DNA of 64,000 bases from Ramlibacter sp. PS4R-6 (GTDB lineage: Bacteria > Pseudomonadota > Gammaproteobacteria > Burkholderiales > Burkholderiaceae_C): contig NZ_JBBHKA010000001.1 in assembly GCF_037572775.1 (NCBI RefSeq), positions 3,534,001 to 3,598,000 of the forward strand, read 5' to 3'. Position 1 is the first letter of the stretch; each line of letters starts with the position of its first letter. Below are positions 51,677-60,844 of the stretch, in pieces. Position numbers and translations under genes: made by a program. Below the pieces are notes generated by a model. That model was not told the DNA's origin, ran no database searches, and saw nothing but the letters and a program-made list of their open reading frames with translations.

Positions 51677-52383
51677 TGGCCGGCAACGAACTCCTGAGCA
51701 TCGAGGGGCTGAACGCCTGGTACGGCGAGTCGCACATCCTGCACGGCGTCGACCTGCACGTGAAGGAAGGCGAAGTCGTCTGCATCCTGGGCCGCAACGG
51801 CGCGGGCCGCACGACGACCATGCGGGCCATCATGGGCCTGGTCGGCAAGCGCACCGGCTCGATCCGCATCAACGGCACGGAATCGATCAAGCTGCCGCCG
51901 CACCGCATCGCGCGGCTGGGCGTGGGCTACTGCCCCGAGGAGCGCGGCATCTTCGCGAGCCTTTCCGCCGAAGAGAACCTGATGCTCCCGCCCACGCTGG
52001 CCGCCGGCGGCATGACGATCGACGAGATCTACGAGATGTTCCCGAACCTGAAGGAGCGGGCGTCGAGCCAGGGCACGCGCCTGTCGGGCGGCGAACAGCA
52101 GATGCTGGCGGTGGCGCGCATCCTGCGCACCGGCGCGCGCCTGCTGCTGCTGGACGAGATCTCGGAAGGCCTCGCCCCCGTGATCGTCCAGCGCCTGGGC
52201 GAGATGATCCGCATGATCAAGGCCAAGGGCTACACGGTGGTGCTGGTGGAGCAGAACTTCCGCTTCGCCGCGCCGCTTGCCGACCGTTTCTACGTCATGG
52301 AGCACGGCCAGATCGTCAAGCAGTTCGCGCAGAGCGAGCTGAAGGACAACATGGCCATGCTGCAGGAGTTCCTGGGCGTCTAG
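51676..52383 (+). CDS. livF: Branched-chain amino-acid ABC transporter ATPase LivF
   Basis: 235 residues; start overlaps the livG stop (TGATG). Signature LSGGEQQMLAVARIL, Walker B LLLLDEISEG and H-loop VEQNF are canonical. Walker A reads GRNGAGRTTT: the invariant lysine is arginine (codon CGC at about 51808). Because LivG's signature is degenerate, the LivF-A/LivG-signature site may be inactive while the opposite site is intact. Confidence 0.93.
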   Translation: MAGNELLSIEGLNAWYGESHILHGVDLHVKEGEVVCILGRNGAGRTTTMRAIMGLVGKRTGSIRINGTESIKLPPHRIARLGVGYCPEERGIFASLSAEENLMLPPTLAAGGMTIDEIYEMFPNLKERASSQGTRLSGGEQQMLAVARILRTGARLLLLDEISEGLAPVIVQRLGEMIRMIKAKGYTVVLVEQNFRFAAPLADRFYVMEHGQIVKQFAQSELKDNMAMLQEFLGV

Positions 52384-52420
52384 CCCCGGGACACAACCCG
52401 TTTTACCCAAGGAGACCCGC

Positions 52421-53635
52421 ATGAAATTCAAGAACGTGTTTGCCGCCGGAGCCCTCGCTGCCGCGGGCCTGTTCGGCGCCGCCACGCCGGCCGTTGCCCA
52501 GATCTCGGGCGACGTCATCCGCATCGGCATCATCACCGACATGTCGAGCGTGTATGCCGACATCGACGGCCAGGGCGGCATCGAGGCCATCAAGATGGCC
52601 ATCGCCGACATGGGCGGCACGATCAACGGCAAGAAGGTGGAGCTGGTCACGGCCGACCACCAGAACAAGGCCGACGTCGCCGCGACGAAGGCGCGCGAGT
52701 GGTTCGACACGCAGGGCCTCGACATGCTGATCGGCGGCACCAACTCGGGCACGAACCTCGCCATGGCGAAGGTCGCGGCCGAGAAGAAGAAGCCCTTCAT
52801 CGCCGTGGGCGCGGCCACCTCGGCCCTGACCAACGACCAGTGCACCCCGTACACGCTGCACTGGGCCTATGACACCACCGCGCTCGCCAAGGGCACGGGC
52901 GGCGCCGTGGTGAAGAGCGGCGGCAAGACCTGGTACTTCCTGACGGCGGACTATGCCTTCGGGCACCAGCTGCAGGCCGACACGTCGAAGGTTGTGACCG
53001 GCTCGGGCGGGCAGGTCGTCGGCTCCGTGCGCGCGCCGCTGAACGCCAGCGACTTCTCGTCCTTCCTGCTGCAGGCACAAGGCAGCAAGGCGCAGATCCT
53101 GGGCCTGGCCAACGCCGGCGGCGACACGATCAACTCGATCAAGGCCGCGAACGAGTTCGGCATCACCAAGACGATGAAGCTCGCCGGCCTGCTGGTGTTC
53201 ATCAACGACATCCACTCGCTGGGCCTGAAGACCACGCAAGGCATGTACCTCACGGACAGCTGGTACTGGAACCAGTCGCCCGAGACGCGTGCCTGGGCGC
53301 GCAAGTTCTTCGACAAGATGAAGCGCATGCCCTCCTCGCTGCAGGCTGCCGACTACTCGGCCACCACGCAGTACCTGGCCGCCGTCAAGGCGACGGGCAG
53401 CGACGATGCCGAGAAGGTGCTCGCGCACCTCAAGAAGGCGAAGTTCAACGACGTGTTCATGAAGAACGGCTACGTGCGTGGCGACGGCCGCGTGATCCAC
53501 GACATGTACCTGATGCAGGTCAAGGAGCCGAGCAAGTCCACCGAGCCGTGGGACTACTACAACGTCGTGCAGACGCTCAAGGGCGAAGAGGCGTGGACGA
53601 CCAAGGCCGACAGCAAGTGCGCGCTCTGGAAGTAA
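52421..53635 (+). CDS. livK: ABC-transporter periplasmic substrate-binding protein (Liv-type)
   Basis: 404 residues. AAGGAG before the start; signal peptide 1-27 (ending TPAVAQ). Type I periplasmic-binding fold: IRIGIITDMSSVYADIDGQGG, DHQNKADVAATKA, GGTNSGTNLAMA, DYAFGHQLQ. Cysteines in NDQCTPY and near the C terminus (SKCALWK) may pair. Family members bind Leu/Ile/Val, short amides, urea or aromatic acids; the Liv role is inferred from the neighbouring genes. Confidence 0.9.
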   Translation: MKFKNVFAAGALAAAGLFGAATPAVAQISGDVIRIGIITDMSSVYADIDGQGGIEAIKMAIADMGGTINGKKVELVTADHQNKADVAATKAREWFDTQGLDMLIGGTNSGTNLAMAKVAAEKKKPFIAVGAATSALTNDQCTPYTLHWAYDTTALAKGTGGAVVKSGGKTWYFLTADYAFGHQLQADTSKVVTGSGGQVVGSVRAPLNASDFSSFLLQAQGSKAQILGLANAGGDTINSIKAANEFGITKTMKLAGLLVFINDIHSLGLKTTQGMYLTDSWYWNQSPETRAWARKFFDKMKRMPSSLQAADYSATTQYLAAVKATGSDDAEKVLAHLKKAKFNDVFMKNGYVRGDGRVIHDMYLMQVKEPSKSTEPWDYYNVVQTLKGEEAWTTKADSKCALWK

Positions 53636-53659
53636 TCTGAGAAAGAGAACGAGTCCGGC

Positions 53660-54547
53660 ATGACCGAAATCTTCGGAATCCCGATCCAGGCTTTCCTTGG
53701 CCAGTTGATGCTGGGGCTGGTGAATGGCGCCTTCTACGCCATGCTCAGCCTCGGCCTGGCCGTGATCTTCGGCCTGCTGGACATCGTGAACTTCGCGCAC
53801 GGCGCGCTGTACATGGTCGGCGCGTTCCTCGCGTGGATCATGCTGGAGAAGTGGGGCGTGAACTACTGGTTCGCGCTCATCCTCGCCCCGCTCGTGGTCG
53901 GCGCCCTGGGCGTGGTCATCGAGCGCACCATGCTCAAGCGGCTGTACGGGCTCGACCCGCTGTACGGCCTGCTCCTCACCTTCGGCCTGTCGCTGATCCT
54001 GGAAGGCATCTTCCGCGACCAGTATGGCGTGTCGGGCCAGTCCTATTCCGTGCCCGATGCGCTGGCCGGCGCCACGAACCTCGGGTTCATGGTGCTGCCC
54101 AATTACCGCGCGTTCGTCGTGCTGGCATCTCTCATCGTGTGCGTCGGCACGTGGTACATCATCGAGCGCACGCGGCTGGGCGCGTACCTTCGCGCAGGTA
54201 CCGAGAACGCCAAGCTCGTGCAGGCCTTCGGCGTCAACGTGCCCGTGATGGTGATGCTCACCTACGGCGCGGGCGCGGCGCTCGCCGCGCTGGCCGGCGT
54301 GCTTGCCGCACCCGTCTACCAGGTCGCGCCGCAAATGGGCTCCAACCTGATCATCATCGTGTTCGCCGTCGTCGTGATCGGCGGCATGGGCTCCATCATG
54401 GGCTCGGTCGTCACCGGCCTGGGCCTGGGCGTCATCGAGGGCTTCACCAAGGTCTTCTACCCGGAGGCATCCAACATCGTCGTCTTCGTGATCATGGCCA
54501 TCGTGCTGATGGTGCGCCCCGCGGGCCTGTTCGGTAAGGAAGCCTGA
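53660..54547 (+). CDS. livH: Branched-chain amino-acid ABC permease LivH
   Basis: 295 residues with about eight membrane helices. Family motif GLVNGAFYAMLSLGLAVIFGLLDIVNFAHGALYMVGAF near the N terminus and the EAA-type loop ERTRLGAYLRAGTENAKLVQAFGVN. Forms the channel with LivM. It is 24 bases after livK and one base before livM. Confidence 0.95.
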   Translation: MTEIFGIPIQAFLGQLMLGLVNGAFYAMLSLGLAVIFGLLDIVNFAHGALYMVGAFLAWIMLEKWGVNYWFALILAPLVVGALGVVIERTMLKRLYGLDPLYGLLLTFGLSLILEGIFRDQYGVSGQSYSVPDALAGATNLGFMVLPNYRAFVVLASLIVCVGTWYIIERTRLGAYLRAGTENAKLVQAFGVNVPVMVMLTYGAGAALAALAGVLAAPVYQVAPQMGSNLIIIVFAVVVIGGMGSIMGSVVTGLGLGVIEGFTKVFYPEASNIVVFVIMAIVLMVRPAGLFGKEA

Positions 54548-54548
54548 G

Positions 54549-55559
54549 ATGAACACGTCCGTCGCCGCACAAACGGAAGCGGTTGAAACCACCACGGCGG
54601 CCCCCGTGCAGAATGCGGGCATGAGCAAGGCCGTCCGCTTCACGTACCTCGCGCTGCTCGTGCTTGCGATCCTCGCGCCGCTGCTCGGGCTGTATCCCGT
54701 CTTCGTGATGAAGCTGCTTTGCTTCGCGCTCTTCGCGTGCGCGTTCAACCTGCTGCTGGGATTCACGGGGCTGCTCTCTTTCGGCCACGCCGCGTTCTTC
54801 GGCATGGCCGCGTACATCGCGGGCTGGATCGTCAAGGAGCAAGGCTGGGGTCCGGCCGCAGGCATCCTCGCCGGCACCGTTTCCGGCGCGCTGCTCGGCC
54901 TGGTGTTCGGCCTGGTGGCCATCCGCCGCCAGGGCATCTACTTCGCGATGATCACGCTGGCGCTGTCGCAGATGGTCTTCTTCTTCTGCCTGCAGGCCCC
55001 ATTCACCCACGGCGAGGACGGGCTGCAGGGCGTTCCACGCGGCAACCTGTTCGGCATCCTGCCGCTGGCCGACGACCGGGTGATGTACTACGTGGTGCTG
55101 GCGGTCTTCGTCGCGTGCTTCCTCGGCATCCTGCGCATCGTCACCTCGCCTTTCGGCCAGGTGCTCAAGATGATCCGCGAAAACGAGCCGCGCACCACCT
55201 CGCTGGGCTACGACGTGGACAAGTACAAGCTGCTCGCGTTCGTGCTCTCCGCGGGCCTCGCGGGCCTGGCAGGTTCGCTCAAGACACTCGTGATGGGCTT
55301 CGCGTCCCTGACCGACGTGCACTGGACGATGTCGGGCGAGGTCATCCTCATGAGCCTGCTGGGCGGCGTCGGCACGTTCTTCGGCCCGGTCCTCGGCGCC
55401 GGCATCGTGATCGCGCTGCAGGACACGCTGGCCGACAAGGCCGGCTCCTGGGTGAACGTCATCATCGGCGTGATCTTCGTCGTCTGCGTGCTCGCCTTCC
55501 GCAAGGGCATCGTCGGCGAGTTGCACGCCTTCATGGAGCGCCGGCGCGCCCGGCCCTGA
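54549..55559 (+). CDS. livM: Branched-chain amino-acid ABC permease LivM
   Basis: 336 residues. A hydrophilic N-terminal extension of about 30 residues (AAQTEAVETTTAAP) is followed by about nine membrane helices, with GLLSFGHAAFFGMAAY and the coupling loop QVLKMIRENEPRTTSLGYDVD. Last gene of icmF-thioesterase-livGFKHM as read on this strand; three bases from the convergent CorA-like gene. Confidence 0.95.
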   Translation: MNTSVAAQTEAVETTTAAPVQNAGMSKAVRFTYLALLVLAILAPLLGLYPVFVMKLLCFALFACAFNLLLGFTGLLSFGHAAFFGMAAYIAGWIVKEQGWGPAAGILAGTVSGALLGLVFGLVAIRRQGIYFAMITLALSQMVFFFCLQAPFTHGEDGLQGVPRGNLFGILPLADDRVMYYVVLAVFVACFLGILRIVTSPFGQVLKMIRENEPRTTSLGYDVDKYKLLAFVLSAGLAGLAGSLKTLVMGFASLTDVHWTMSGEVILMSLLGGVGTFFGPVLGAGIVIALQDTLADKAGSWVNVIIGVIFVVCVLAFRKGIVGELHAFMERRRARP

Positions 55560-55562
55560 CAG

Positions 55563-57233
55563 CTACTCCGGGCGCGGCCCGAACCACACCGCCGCCAGCG
55601 CGCGGAACTTGCCGCCGACGGTGACGCGCTCGTCCGAGAGCGCGTCCAGGAAGTCCGACAGCCGCTTCGACTTCGCGATCGTGTAGAGCGTCAGGAACGT
55701 CGTGGGCACGAACACCATGAAGAAGAACGCGATCTTCTTCGGCCACGGCGCATCCGCTTCCGAGATCAGGTTCATGCCGAGGAAACCCGTCGCCACGGTG
55801 CCGATCAGGCCGAAGATCGTCGTCACCGTCAGCCGCACCACCGTGTTGGCCTGCCGCCGCAGGCTGTCAGCGTCCAGGTAGCTGTTCATGTCCGCGATGC
55901 GCTCCTTGACCTCGGCATAGAGCGGGTCGAGGTCCAGGTGCTTGGCCATCAGGTGCCACAGCGCACGCACGTGCGCCTGTTCGGAGATCTCGTGGAACCA
56001 GTAGCGGTGCGTGAAGCGCAGGAAGCCCTCGAAGCTGGCGCGGATGGCGCGCTTGAAGCGGCGCACGCTCGCGGGGTCGCGGATGTCCAGGTCCATCAAC
56101 GCCTCGACCAACCGGTCGGAGAACATCAGCAGCGCCGCCTTCTGGAAATGCGCGATCAGGAACATCAGGAAGTGCTGGTGGCGGAACTGCGCCAGCACCC
56201 CGCGGTCGCGGCAGCCGAAGAACTGCGCTGACGCGTCGCCCACCACCACCAGCGAATGGCCGCTGCACAGGTAGCGCGTGTTCGGCGCGGTGCCCGTGTC
56301 GCCCCAGAAGCGGTCGTAGCAGAAGCGCTGCTCGAAGTCGCCCAGGTAGCCGTCGGCATAGGGCATGGACTGCTCGTTGCCCGGCGCGGCGCCGGTGACG
56401 AGCGCCAGGCGCGCGAAATCGGCGCGCGTGAGCGCCTTGGGCCGGTCCACCGCGAGGTACGCCATCAGCGGCATGCGGTAGTACTCGATCTGCTGGTAGC
56501 GCAGCGCACCTTCCTCGCTCGAGTGGTCGCTGACCAGCGGTCGCAGGAGGAAGGCCCAGTGCGCGGCGATGCGCGGCGCGCGGTGCTCGCACACGTGCGA
56601 CAGGAAGAGCTCTCGCCGCTGCGCGTCGGAAGCGGCCATCACCGAACCGTCCGCGCCCAGCCATTCGACGCTGGCCATGCTGTGCGTGGGCTGGCCCTCG
56701 TCGTCCCAGCCGCTGGGGTAGCCGCGCCCGAAGCGGTACAGCAGCTCGTTGGCCTGCTGCATCTGCAAGCCATCCGTGCTCACCTCCACGTTGAGCACGA
56801 CCACGTCGACGTCGAAGAAAAAGTACAGGTCGATGTGGACGATGTCGAGGGTGACGGGCGCATCGCCCGGCCGCGCGACGGTGCGCACTTTCGCTATGTC
56901 GTGGCGGCGGAACACGCGCATCGGCGAGCCGCCCTCCGCCCCGGCGCGGCGCGCCCGCCCCTCGCCGTAGAGAAAGCGCTGCACGTAGGGCAGGAAGGCC
57001 ACGAACTCGTTGTAGTGGCGCTCGTGGAAGCCGTCGGGGTTGCCGGTGTACTCGTCCACCTGTTCCTGCCACGGCGAGCCGGTCGCGCTGCGCAGCGCAT
57101 CCCAGGGCGGCCCGGCGCGGCCTTCGACCGGTATCAGCCGCAGCGGCCACAGCAGCACCTGGCGCAGGTGGCGCACCCCCACGGCGGGCGCCTCGGTCGC
57201 GCCGGCGGGCCGGCTGTCGGTTGCGAGCTCCAT
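55563..57233 (-). CDS. CorA-like membrane protein with large N-terminal domain
   Basis: 556 residues from MELATDSRP (an ATG at 57272 would add 13). Two hydrophobic helices lie near the C terminus: one ending in the magnesium-channel GMN motif (TVATGFLGMNLI) and one at KIAFFFMVFVPTTFLTLYTI, the CorA arrangement. The preceding 440 residues do not look like classical CorA; they include SVEWLGADGSV, FFDVDVVVLNVE and WGDTGTAPNTRYLC. Ion specificity is unknown. It is divergent from an SDR gene. Confidence 0.82.
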   Translation of the reverse strand: MELATDSRPAGATEAPAVGVRHLRQVLLWPLRLIPVEGRAGPPWDALRSATGSPWQEQVDEYTGNPDGFHERHYNEFVAFLPYVQRFLYGEGRARRAGAEGGSPMRVFRRHDIAKVRTVARPGDAPVTLDIVHIDLYFFFDVDVVVLNVEVSTDGLQMQQANELLYRFGRGYPSGWDDEGQPTHSMASVEWLGADGSVMAASDAQRRELFLSHVCEHRAPRIAAHWAFLLRPLVSDHSSEEGALRYQQIEYYRMPLMAYLAVDRPKALTRADFARLALVTGAAPGNEQSMPYADGYLGDFEQRFCYDRFWGDTGTAPNTRYLCSGHSLVVVGDASAQFFGCRDRGVLAQFRHQHFLMFLIAHFQKAALLMFSDRLVEALMDLDIRDPASVRRFKRAIRASFEGFLRFTHRYWFHEISEQAHVRALWHLMAKHLDLDPLYAEVKERIADMNSYLDADSLRRQANTVVRLTVTTIFGLIGTVATGFLGMNLISEADAPWPKKIAFFFMVFVPTTFLTLYTIAKSKRLSDFLDALSDERVTVGGKFRALAAVWFGPRPE

Positions 57234-57311
57234 CTCGTCATCGTAGGGGCCCCGGGCCGTCCTGTCATGCATGTGATTGGCGGGACTTTCCCGGCCCGCT
57301 AACCTGTGGCC

Positions 57312-58082
57312 ATGAACGACCTCTTCTCCCTCCAGGGCCGCACGGCCATCGTCACCGGCGGCTCCCGCGGCATCGGCCGCATGATCGCCGCCGGCTTCCT
57401 CGCGCAGGGCGCGAAGGTCTACATCTCCTCGCGCAAGGCCGAAGCGTGCGAGGAAACGGCCCGGGAGCTGGCGCACCTGGGCCCCTGCGTGCCGCTGCCG
57501 GCGGACGTCTCGGGCATGGAAGGCGTCCGGGCCCTGGCCCAGGCCTACGCGGCCCGCGAGAAGTCGCTGGACGTCCTGGTCAACAACGCCGGCGCCGCCT
57601 GGGGCGAAGAGTTCGAGACCTTCCCCGAGAAGGGCTGGGACAAGGTGGTGGACCTGAACATGAAGAGCCCGTTCTTCCTGACCCAGGCCCTGTACGGCCT
57701 GCTGAAGGAGGCCGCCAAGGCGCGCCCCGCCAAGGTGATCAACGTGTCCTCGATCGACGGCATCTCCGTCAACCAGTGGGAAACCTATTCCTACACGGCC
57801 AGCAAGGCGGGCCTGTTGCACCTGACCAAGCGCATGGCGCTGCGCCTGGCCAAGGACAACATCATCTGCAGCGGCATTGCGCCCGGGCCCTTTGCATCGG
57901 AAATGAACAAGATGGCGCGCGACCACGGCGACGAGGTCGCGCAGCGCGTGCCGGTGGGCCGCATCGGCCGCGACGACGACATGGCCGGCGTGGCCATCTA
58001 CCTGGCTTCGCGCGCGGGCGACTTCGTGGTGGGGGAAACGATCGCCGTGGACGGCGGCGTGACGATCGCGCGCGGTTCGTGA
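57312..58082 (+). CDS. Short-chain dehydrogenase/reductase
   Basis: 256 residues from ATG at 57312 (GTG two codons earlier possible). Classical SDR: cofactor motif TGGSRGIGRM, NNAGAAWGEE, catalytic serine in NVSSIDG, Y161 and K165 in YTASK, and the C-terminal VVGETIAVDGG. SRKAEAC after the second strand suggests NADP preference. Best overall match is the 3-oxoacyl-reductase/PhaB-like group; substrate not certain. Confidence 0.9.
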   Translation: MNDLFSLQGRTAIVTGGSRGIGRMIAAGFLAQGAKVYISSRKAEACEETARELAHLGPCVPLPADVSGMEGVRALAQAYAAREKSLDVLVNNAGAAWGEEFETFPEKGWDKVVDLNMKSPFFLTQALYGLLKEAAKARPAKVINVSSIDGISVNQWETYSYTASKAGLLHLTKRMALRLAKDNIICSGIAPGPFASEMNKMARDHGDEVAQRVPVGRIGRDDDMAGVAIYLASRAGDFVVGETIAVDGGVTIARGS

Positions 58083-58086
58083 GCCG

Positions 58087-58974
58087 CTAGCCGGCCCAGG
58101 CCCAGTTCTGCGGGCCGCGGCTGGCAATCTTCACCGCGCCGACGCGGTTGCCCAGCGCGGCGCACTTCGCCAGCGGCCAGCCTTGTTCGAGCCCATGGAG
58201 CAGCGCGCCGCGCCACGCGTCGCCGCAGCCCGTGGGGTCGACGACCGCCGCGGCCTTGACGCCGGGCACATGCGTCTTCTCGCCCTTCACCCACACGTCG
58301 CAGCCCTGCGCGCCGAGCGTGACGACCAGGCCTTCGACCTTGCGCGAGATCGCCGCTTCGTCCCAGCCGGTGCGCTCGGACAGCATCTTGCCTTCGTAGT
58401 CGTTCACGGTGACCCAAGTGGATGCCTCGATGAAGGATGCGAGCTCGCGCCCGTCGAACATCGGCAGGCCCTGCCCCGGGTCGAACACGAAGGGGATGCC
58501 CGCGGACTTGAACTGCTGCGCGTGCTCCAGCATCGCGTCGCGGCCGTCGGGCGAGATGATGCCCAGCTTGATGTCGGCGCGCGCGGGCACCTTCGTCACG
58601 TGCGCCTGAGCCATCGCGCCGGGGTGGAACGCCGTGATCTGGTTGTTGTCGACGTCGGTCATGATCATCGCCTGCGCGGTGTAGGCGTCCGACACCTCGC
58701 GCACGAACTCCGTGCTGATCCCCAGCTTCTGCATGCGCGCGACGTAGTCGCGGCCGTCGCTGCCCACGGTGGCCATCGGGATGGGCGTACCGCCCAGCAG
58801 CTTCAGGCTGTAGGCGATGTTGCCCGCGCAGCCGCCGAAGTCGCGCCGCAACTGCGGCACCAGGAACGACACGTTCAGGATGTGCAGCTGGTCCGGCAGG
58901 ATCTGGTCCGCGAACCGGCCGGGGAAGGTCATGATGGTGTCGAAGGCGAGCGAGCCGCAGATCAGCGCCGGCAT
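58087..58974 (-). CDS. PfkB-family carbohydrate kinase (adenosine-kinase-like)
   Basis: 295 residues from MPALICGSLAFDTIM. Ribokinase fold: GGCAGNIAYSLKLLGG at the substrate site and catalytic aspartate in DPTGCGDAWRGALL. Proteins with this N terminus are usually adenosine kinases or nucleoside/sugar kinases; the substrate is not proved. Four bases from the convergent SDR gene. It follows the DUF3426 gene with 25 bases between. Confidence 0.88.
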   Translation of the reverse strand: MPALICGSLAFDTIMTFPGRFADQILPDQLHILNVSFLVPQLRRDFGGCAGNIAYSLKLLGGTPIPMATVGSDGRDYVARMQKLGISTEFVREVSDAYTAQAMIMTDVDNNQITAFHPGAMAQAHVTKVPARADIKLGIISPDGRDAMLEHAQQFKSAGIPFVFDPGQGLPMFDGRELASFIEASTWVTVNDYEGKMLSERTGWDEAAISRKVEGLVVTLGAQGCDVWVKGEKTHVPGVKAAAVVDPTGCGDAWRGALLHGLEQGWPLAKCAALGNRVGAVKIASRGPQNWAWAG

Positions 58975-58999
58975 GTCTTGGTCTTTCTGGGGATGGGGG

Positions 59000-59950
59000 T
59001 CAGGGGTAGAAGGCCAGCACGCGGTAGCCCGCGATGCGCCCGCCGGCGGCGCTGGCATTGACGGCGATCGCGAGCGAGGCCGACCAGTCGGCGCGCGCGC
59101 CCAGCGACGCCACGCCCGGCGCGAACTCGGCCGACTGCAGCACGCGCCGCACGACGGCCTGGTCCTGCGCGTCGGTCAGCGTCAGCTCCAGCGCGGGCAT
59201 GGCCACGGCCATCGCGGCCTGGTTCCTGAGCGTGACGTTGAGGCGGTAAGTGTCGCCGCGCAGCTTGCTGAAGGACGAGGTCTCGATCGCGACGGACTCG
59301 ATGTTCCGCGGCGGGCCGAGGCGGCAGGCGAACGCGTCGCACATGCGGACCAGCCACGGCCGCAGTTCCGGGTAGGCGGCGGCCAGCCGGTCGCGGTCCT
59401 GCCATGCGACCTGCGCCGCCAGCAGCGCGGCCAGAGCCACCAGGAACAGCACCAGCAGGAAGCGCACGCCGGGCTTGCGCCAGAACTCGCGCGCGCGCGC
59501 CTGGCGCACGAACGACAGGTCGTGCAGCTCCGGCTCGGGCTCCAGGGGCGACGGGCGGGAGAAGCCGTGCGGGCCCGCCTGGGCTATGTCGCTGGTGTCG
59601 GCGCGGCGCAGCGCGAAGGGCTCGTCGAGCGGGTGCGAGCGCATGGCCTCGACCTGCTCCTCGATCTCGATGGCGTCGGGCTGGCCGGCGATGGCTTCCT
59701 CACCCACTTCGCTGTGCACCGACGATGGGTATTCCGAGGACGCCGACTCCACGGACTCCTCCGCAGGGGCGGGCGCGGTGTCGCGAACGACGTTGGGCAG
59801 TTCCAGCTCGGTTTCGTCGCGCAGGTCGGCCGTGGCGTCGAAGATCTCCGCGCAGTGGCCGCAGCGGACCCAGCCCTCGGATATCTTGAGCTGGTCCGCG
59901 ACCACCTTGAACATCGTCCCGCAAACGGGGCAGCGCGTGATCAGGCCCAT
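59000..59950 (-). CDS. Zinc-ribbon DUF3426 membrane protein
   Basis: 316 residues. The N terminus is an MJ0042-type zinc ribbon: CPVC (8-11) and CGHC (30-33). A long acidic linker follows (about 45-130), then one transmembrane helix (about 160-180, VRFLLVLFLVALAALLAAQVA) and a C-terminal periplasmic beta-rich DUF3426 domain. Frequently located after prmA in Burkholderiales; function unknown. 12 bases after prmA. Confidence 0.9.
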   Translation of the reverse strand: MGLITRCPVCGTMFKVVADQLKISEGWVRCGHCAEIFDATADLRDETELELPNVVRDTAPAPAEESVESASSEYPSSVHSEVGEEAIAGQPDAIEIEEQVEAMRSHPLDEPFALRRADTSDIAQAGPHGFSRPSPLEPEPELHDLSFVRQARAREFWRKPGVRFLLVLFLVALAALLAAQVAWQDRDRLAAAYPELRPWLVRMCDAFACRLGPPRNIESVAIETSSFSKLRGDTYRLNVTLRNQAAMAVAMPALELTLTDAQDQAVVRRVLQSAEFAPGVASLGARADWSASLAIAVNASAAGGRIAGYRVLAFYP

Positions 59951-59962
59951 GTGCGGGCGATT

Positions 59963-60844
59963 TTAGGGGCGCGCGGTCATCAGGACCCAGCCGTCTTCCG
60001 CGTCCGAGACTTCGAGGCGCGCATGCGGCGCGTACGCGTCCTTCAATTCGCCGGCCTGCCGCTCGAGGATGCCCGCGAGCACGAGGGCGCCGCCGGGGGC
60101 CACGTGCGCGCACAGCAGCGGCGCCAGCACCTTCAGCGGCATCGCGAGGATGTTCGCGAGCACGAGGTCGTAGGCGCCCTGGGCGGCGTCGGGCAGCGCG
60201 GCGCGCACGGCGACGCCGTTGGCCTGCGCATTGGCCGTGGTTGCCTGCACCGCGGCGGGGTCGATGTCCACGGCGTCGACTTCACGCGCGCCGTGCAGCG
60301 CCGCGGCGATGGCGAGGATGCCGGAGCCGCAGCCGTAGTCCAGCACGCGGCCGCCGCCCACCCCCTGGCGGGCGATCCAGCGCAGGCACATGCGCGTGGT
60401 CGGGTGCGTGCCCGTGCCGAAGGCCAGGCCGGGGTCCAGGCGGATCACCTTCTTCGCCTGCGCGGGCGGCTCGTGCCAGGTGGGCACGATCCAGAAATCG
60501 TCGGTGACCGGCACCGGCGCGAACTGCGATTGCGTCAGGCGCACCCAGTCCTCGTCGGCCACGGCCGCGATGCCCTGCAGCTCGCAGCCTTCGAAGAAAT
60601 CCTGGACGGAGAGGATGCGCGCGGCTTCTTTCGCGGCGTCCTCGGCATCGAAGAGCGCGATCACGCGCGAGCGCTGCCAGCCTTCCTTGGGCGGCGGCAG
60701 GCCCGGCTCGCCGAAGAGCGCCTGCTCGGCATCGGTCTGCGCGTCGGCGTCCTCGACCGAGATGCTCAGGGCATCCAGCGCCTCCAGCGCCTCGCTCACG
60801 GGCTCCACCCGCTCCTCGGGGCACAGCAGGCGCAATTCGAACAT
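59963..60844 (-). CDS. prmA: Ribosomal protein L11 methyltransferase
   Basis: 293 residues. SAM-dependent trimethylation of L11 lysines and the N terminus. N-terminal substrate-binding ferredoxin-like domain ([20 protein letters not shown]), then the methyltransferase: GLAFGTGTHPTTRMCL, VLDYGCGSGILAIAAA, DIDPAAVQAT and LANILAMPL. The accC stop overlaps its start by one base (TGATG). Confidence 0.96.
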   Translation of the reverse strand: MFELRLLCPEERVEPVSEALEALDALSISVEDADAQTDAEQALFGEPGLPPPKEGWQRSRVIALFDAEDAAKEAARILSVQDFFEGCELQGIAAVADEDWVRLTQSQFAPVPVTDDFWIVPTWHEPPAQAKKVIRLDPGLAFGTGTHPTTRMCLRWIARQGVGGGRVLDYGCGSGILAIAAALHGAREVDAVDIDPAAVQATTANAQANGVAVRAALPDAAQGAYDLVLANILAMPLKVLAPLLCAHVAPGGALVLAGILERQAGELKDAYAPHARLEVSDAEDGWVLMTARP

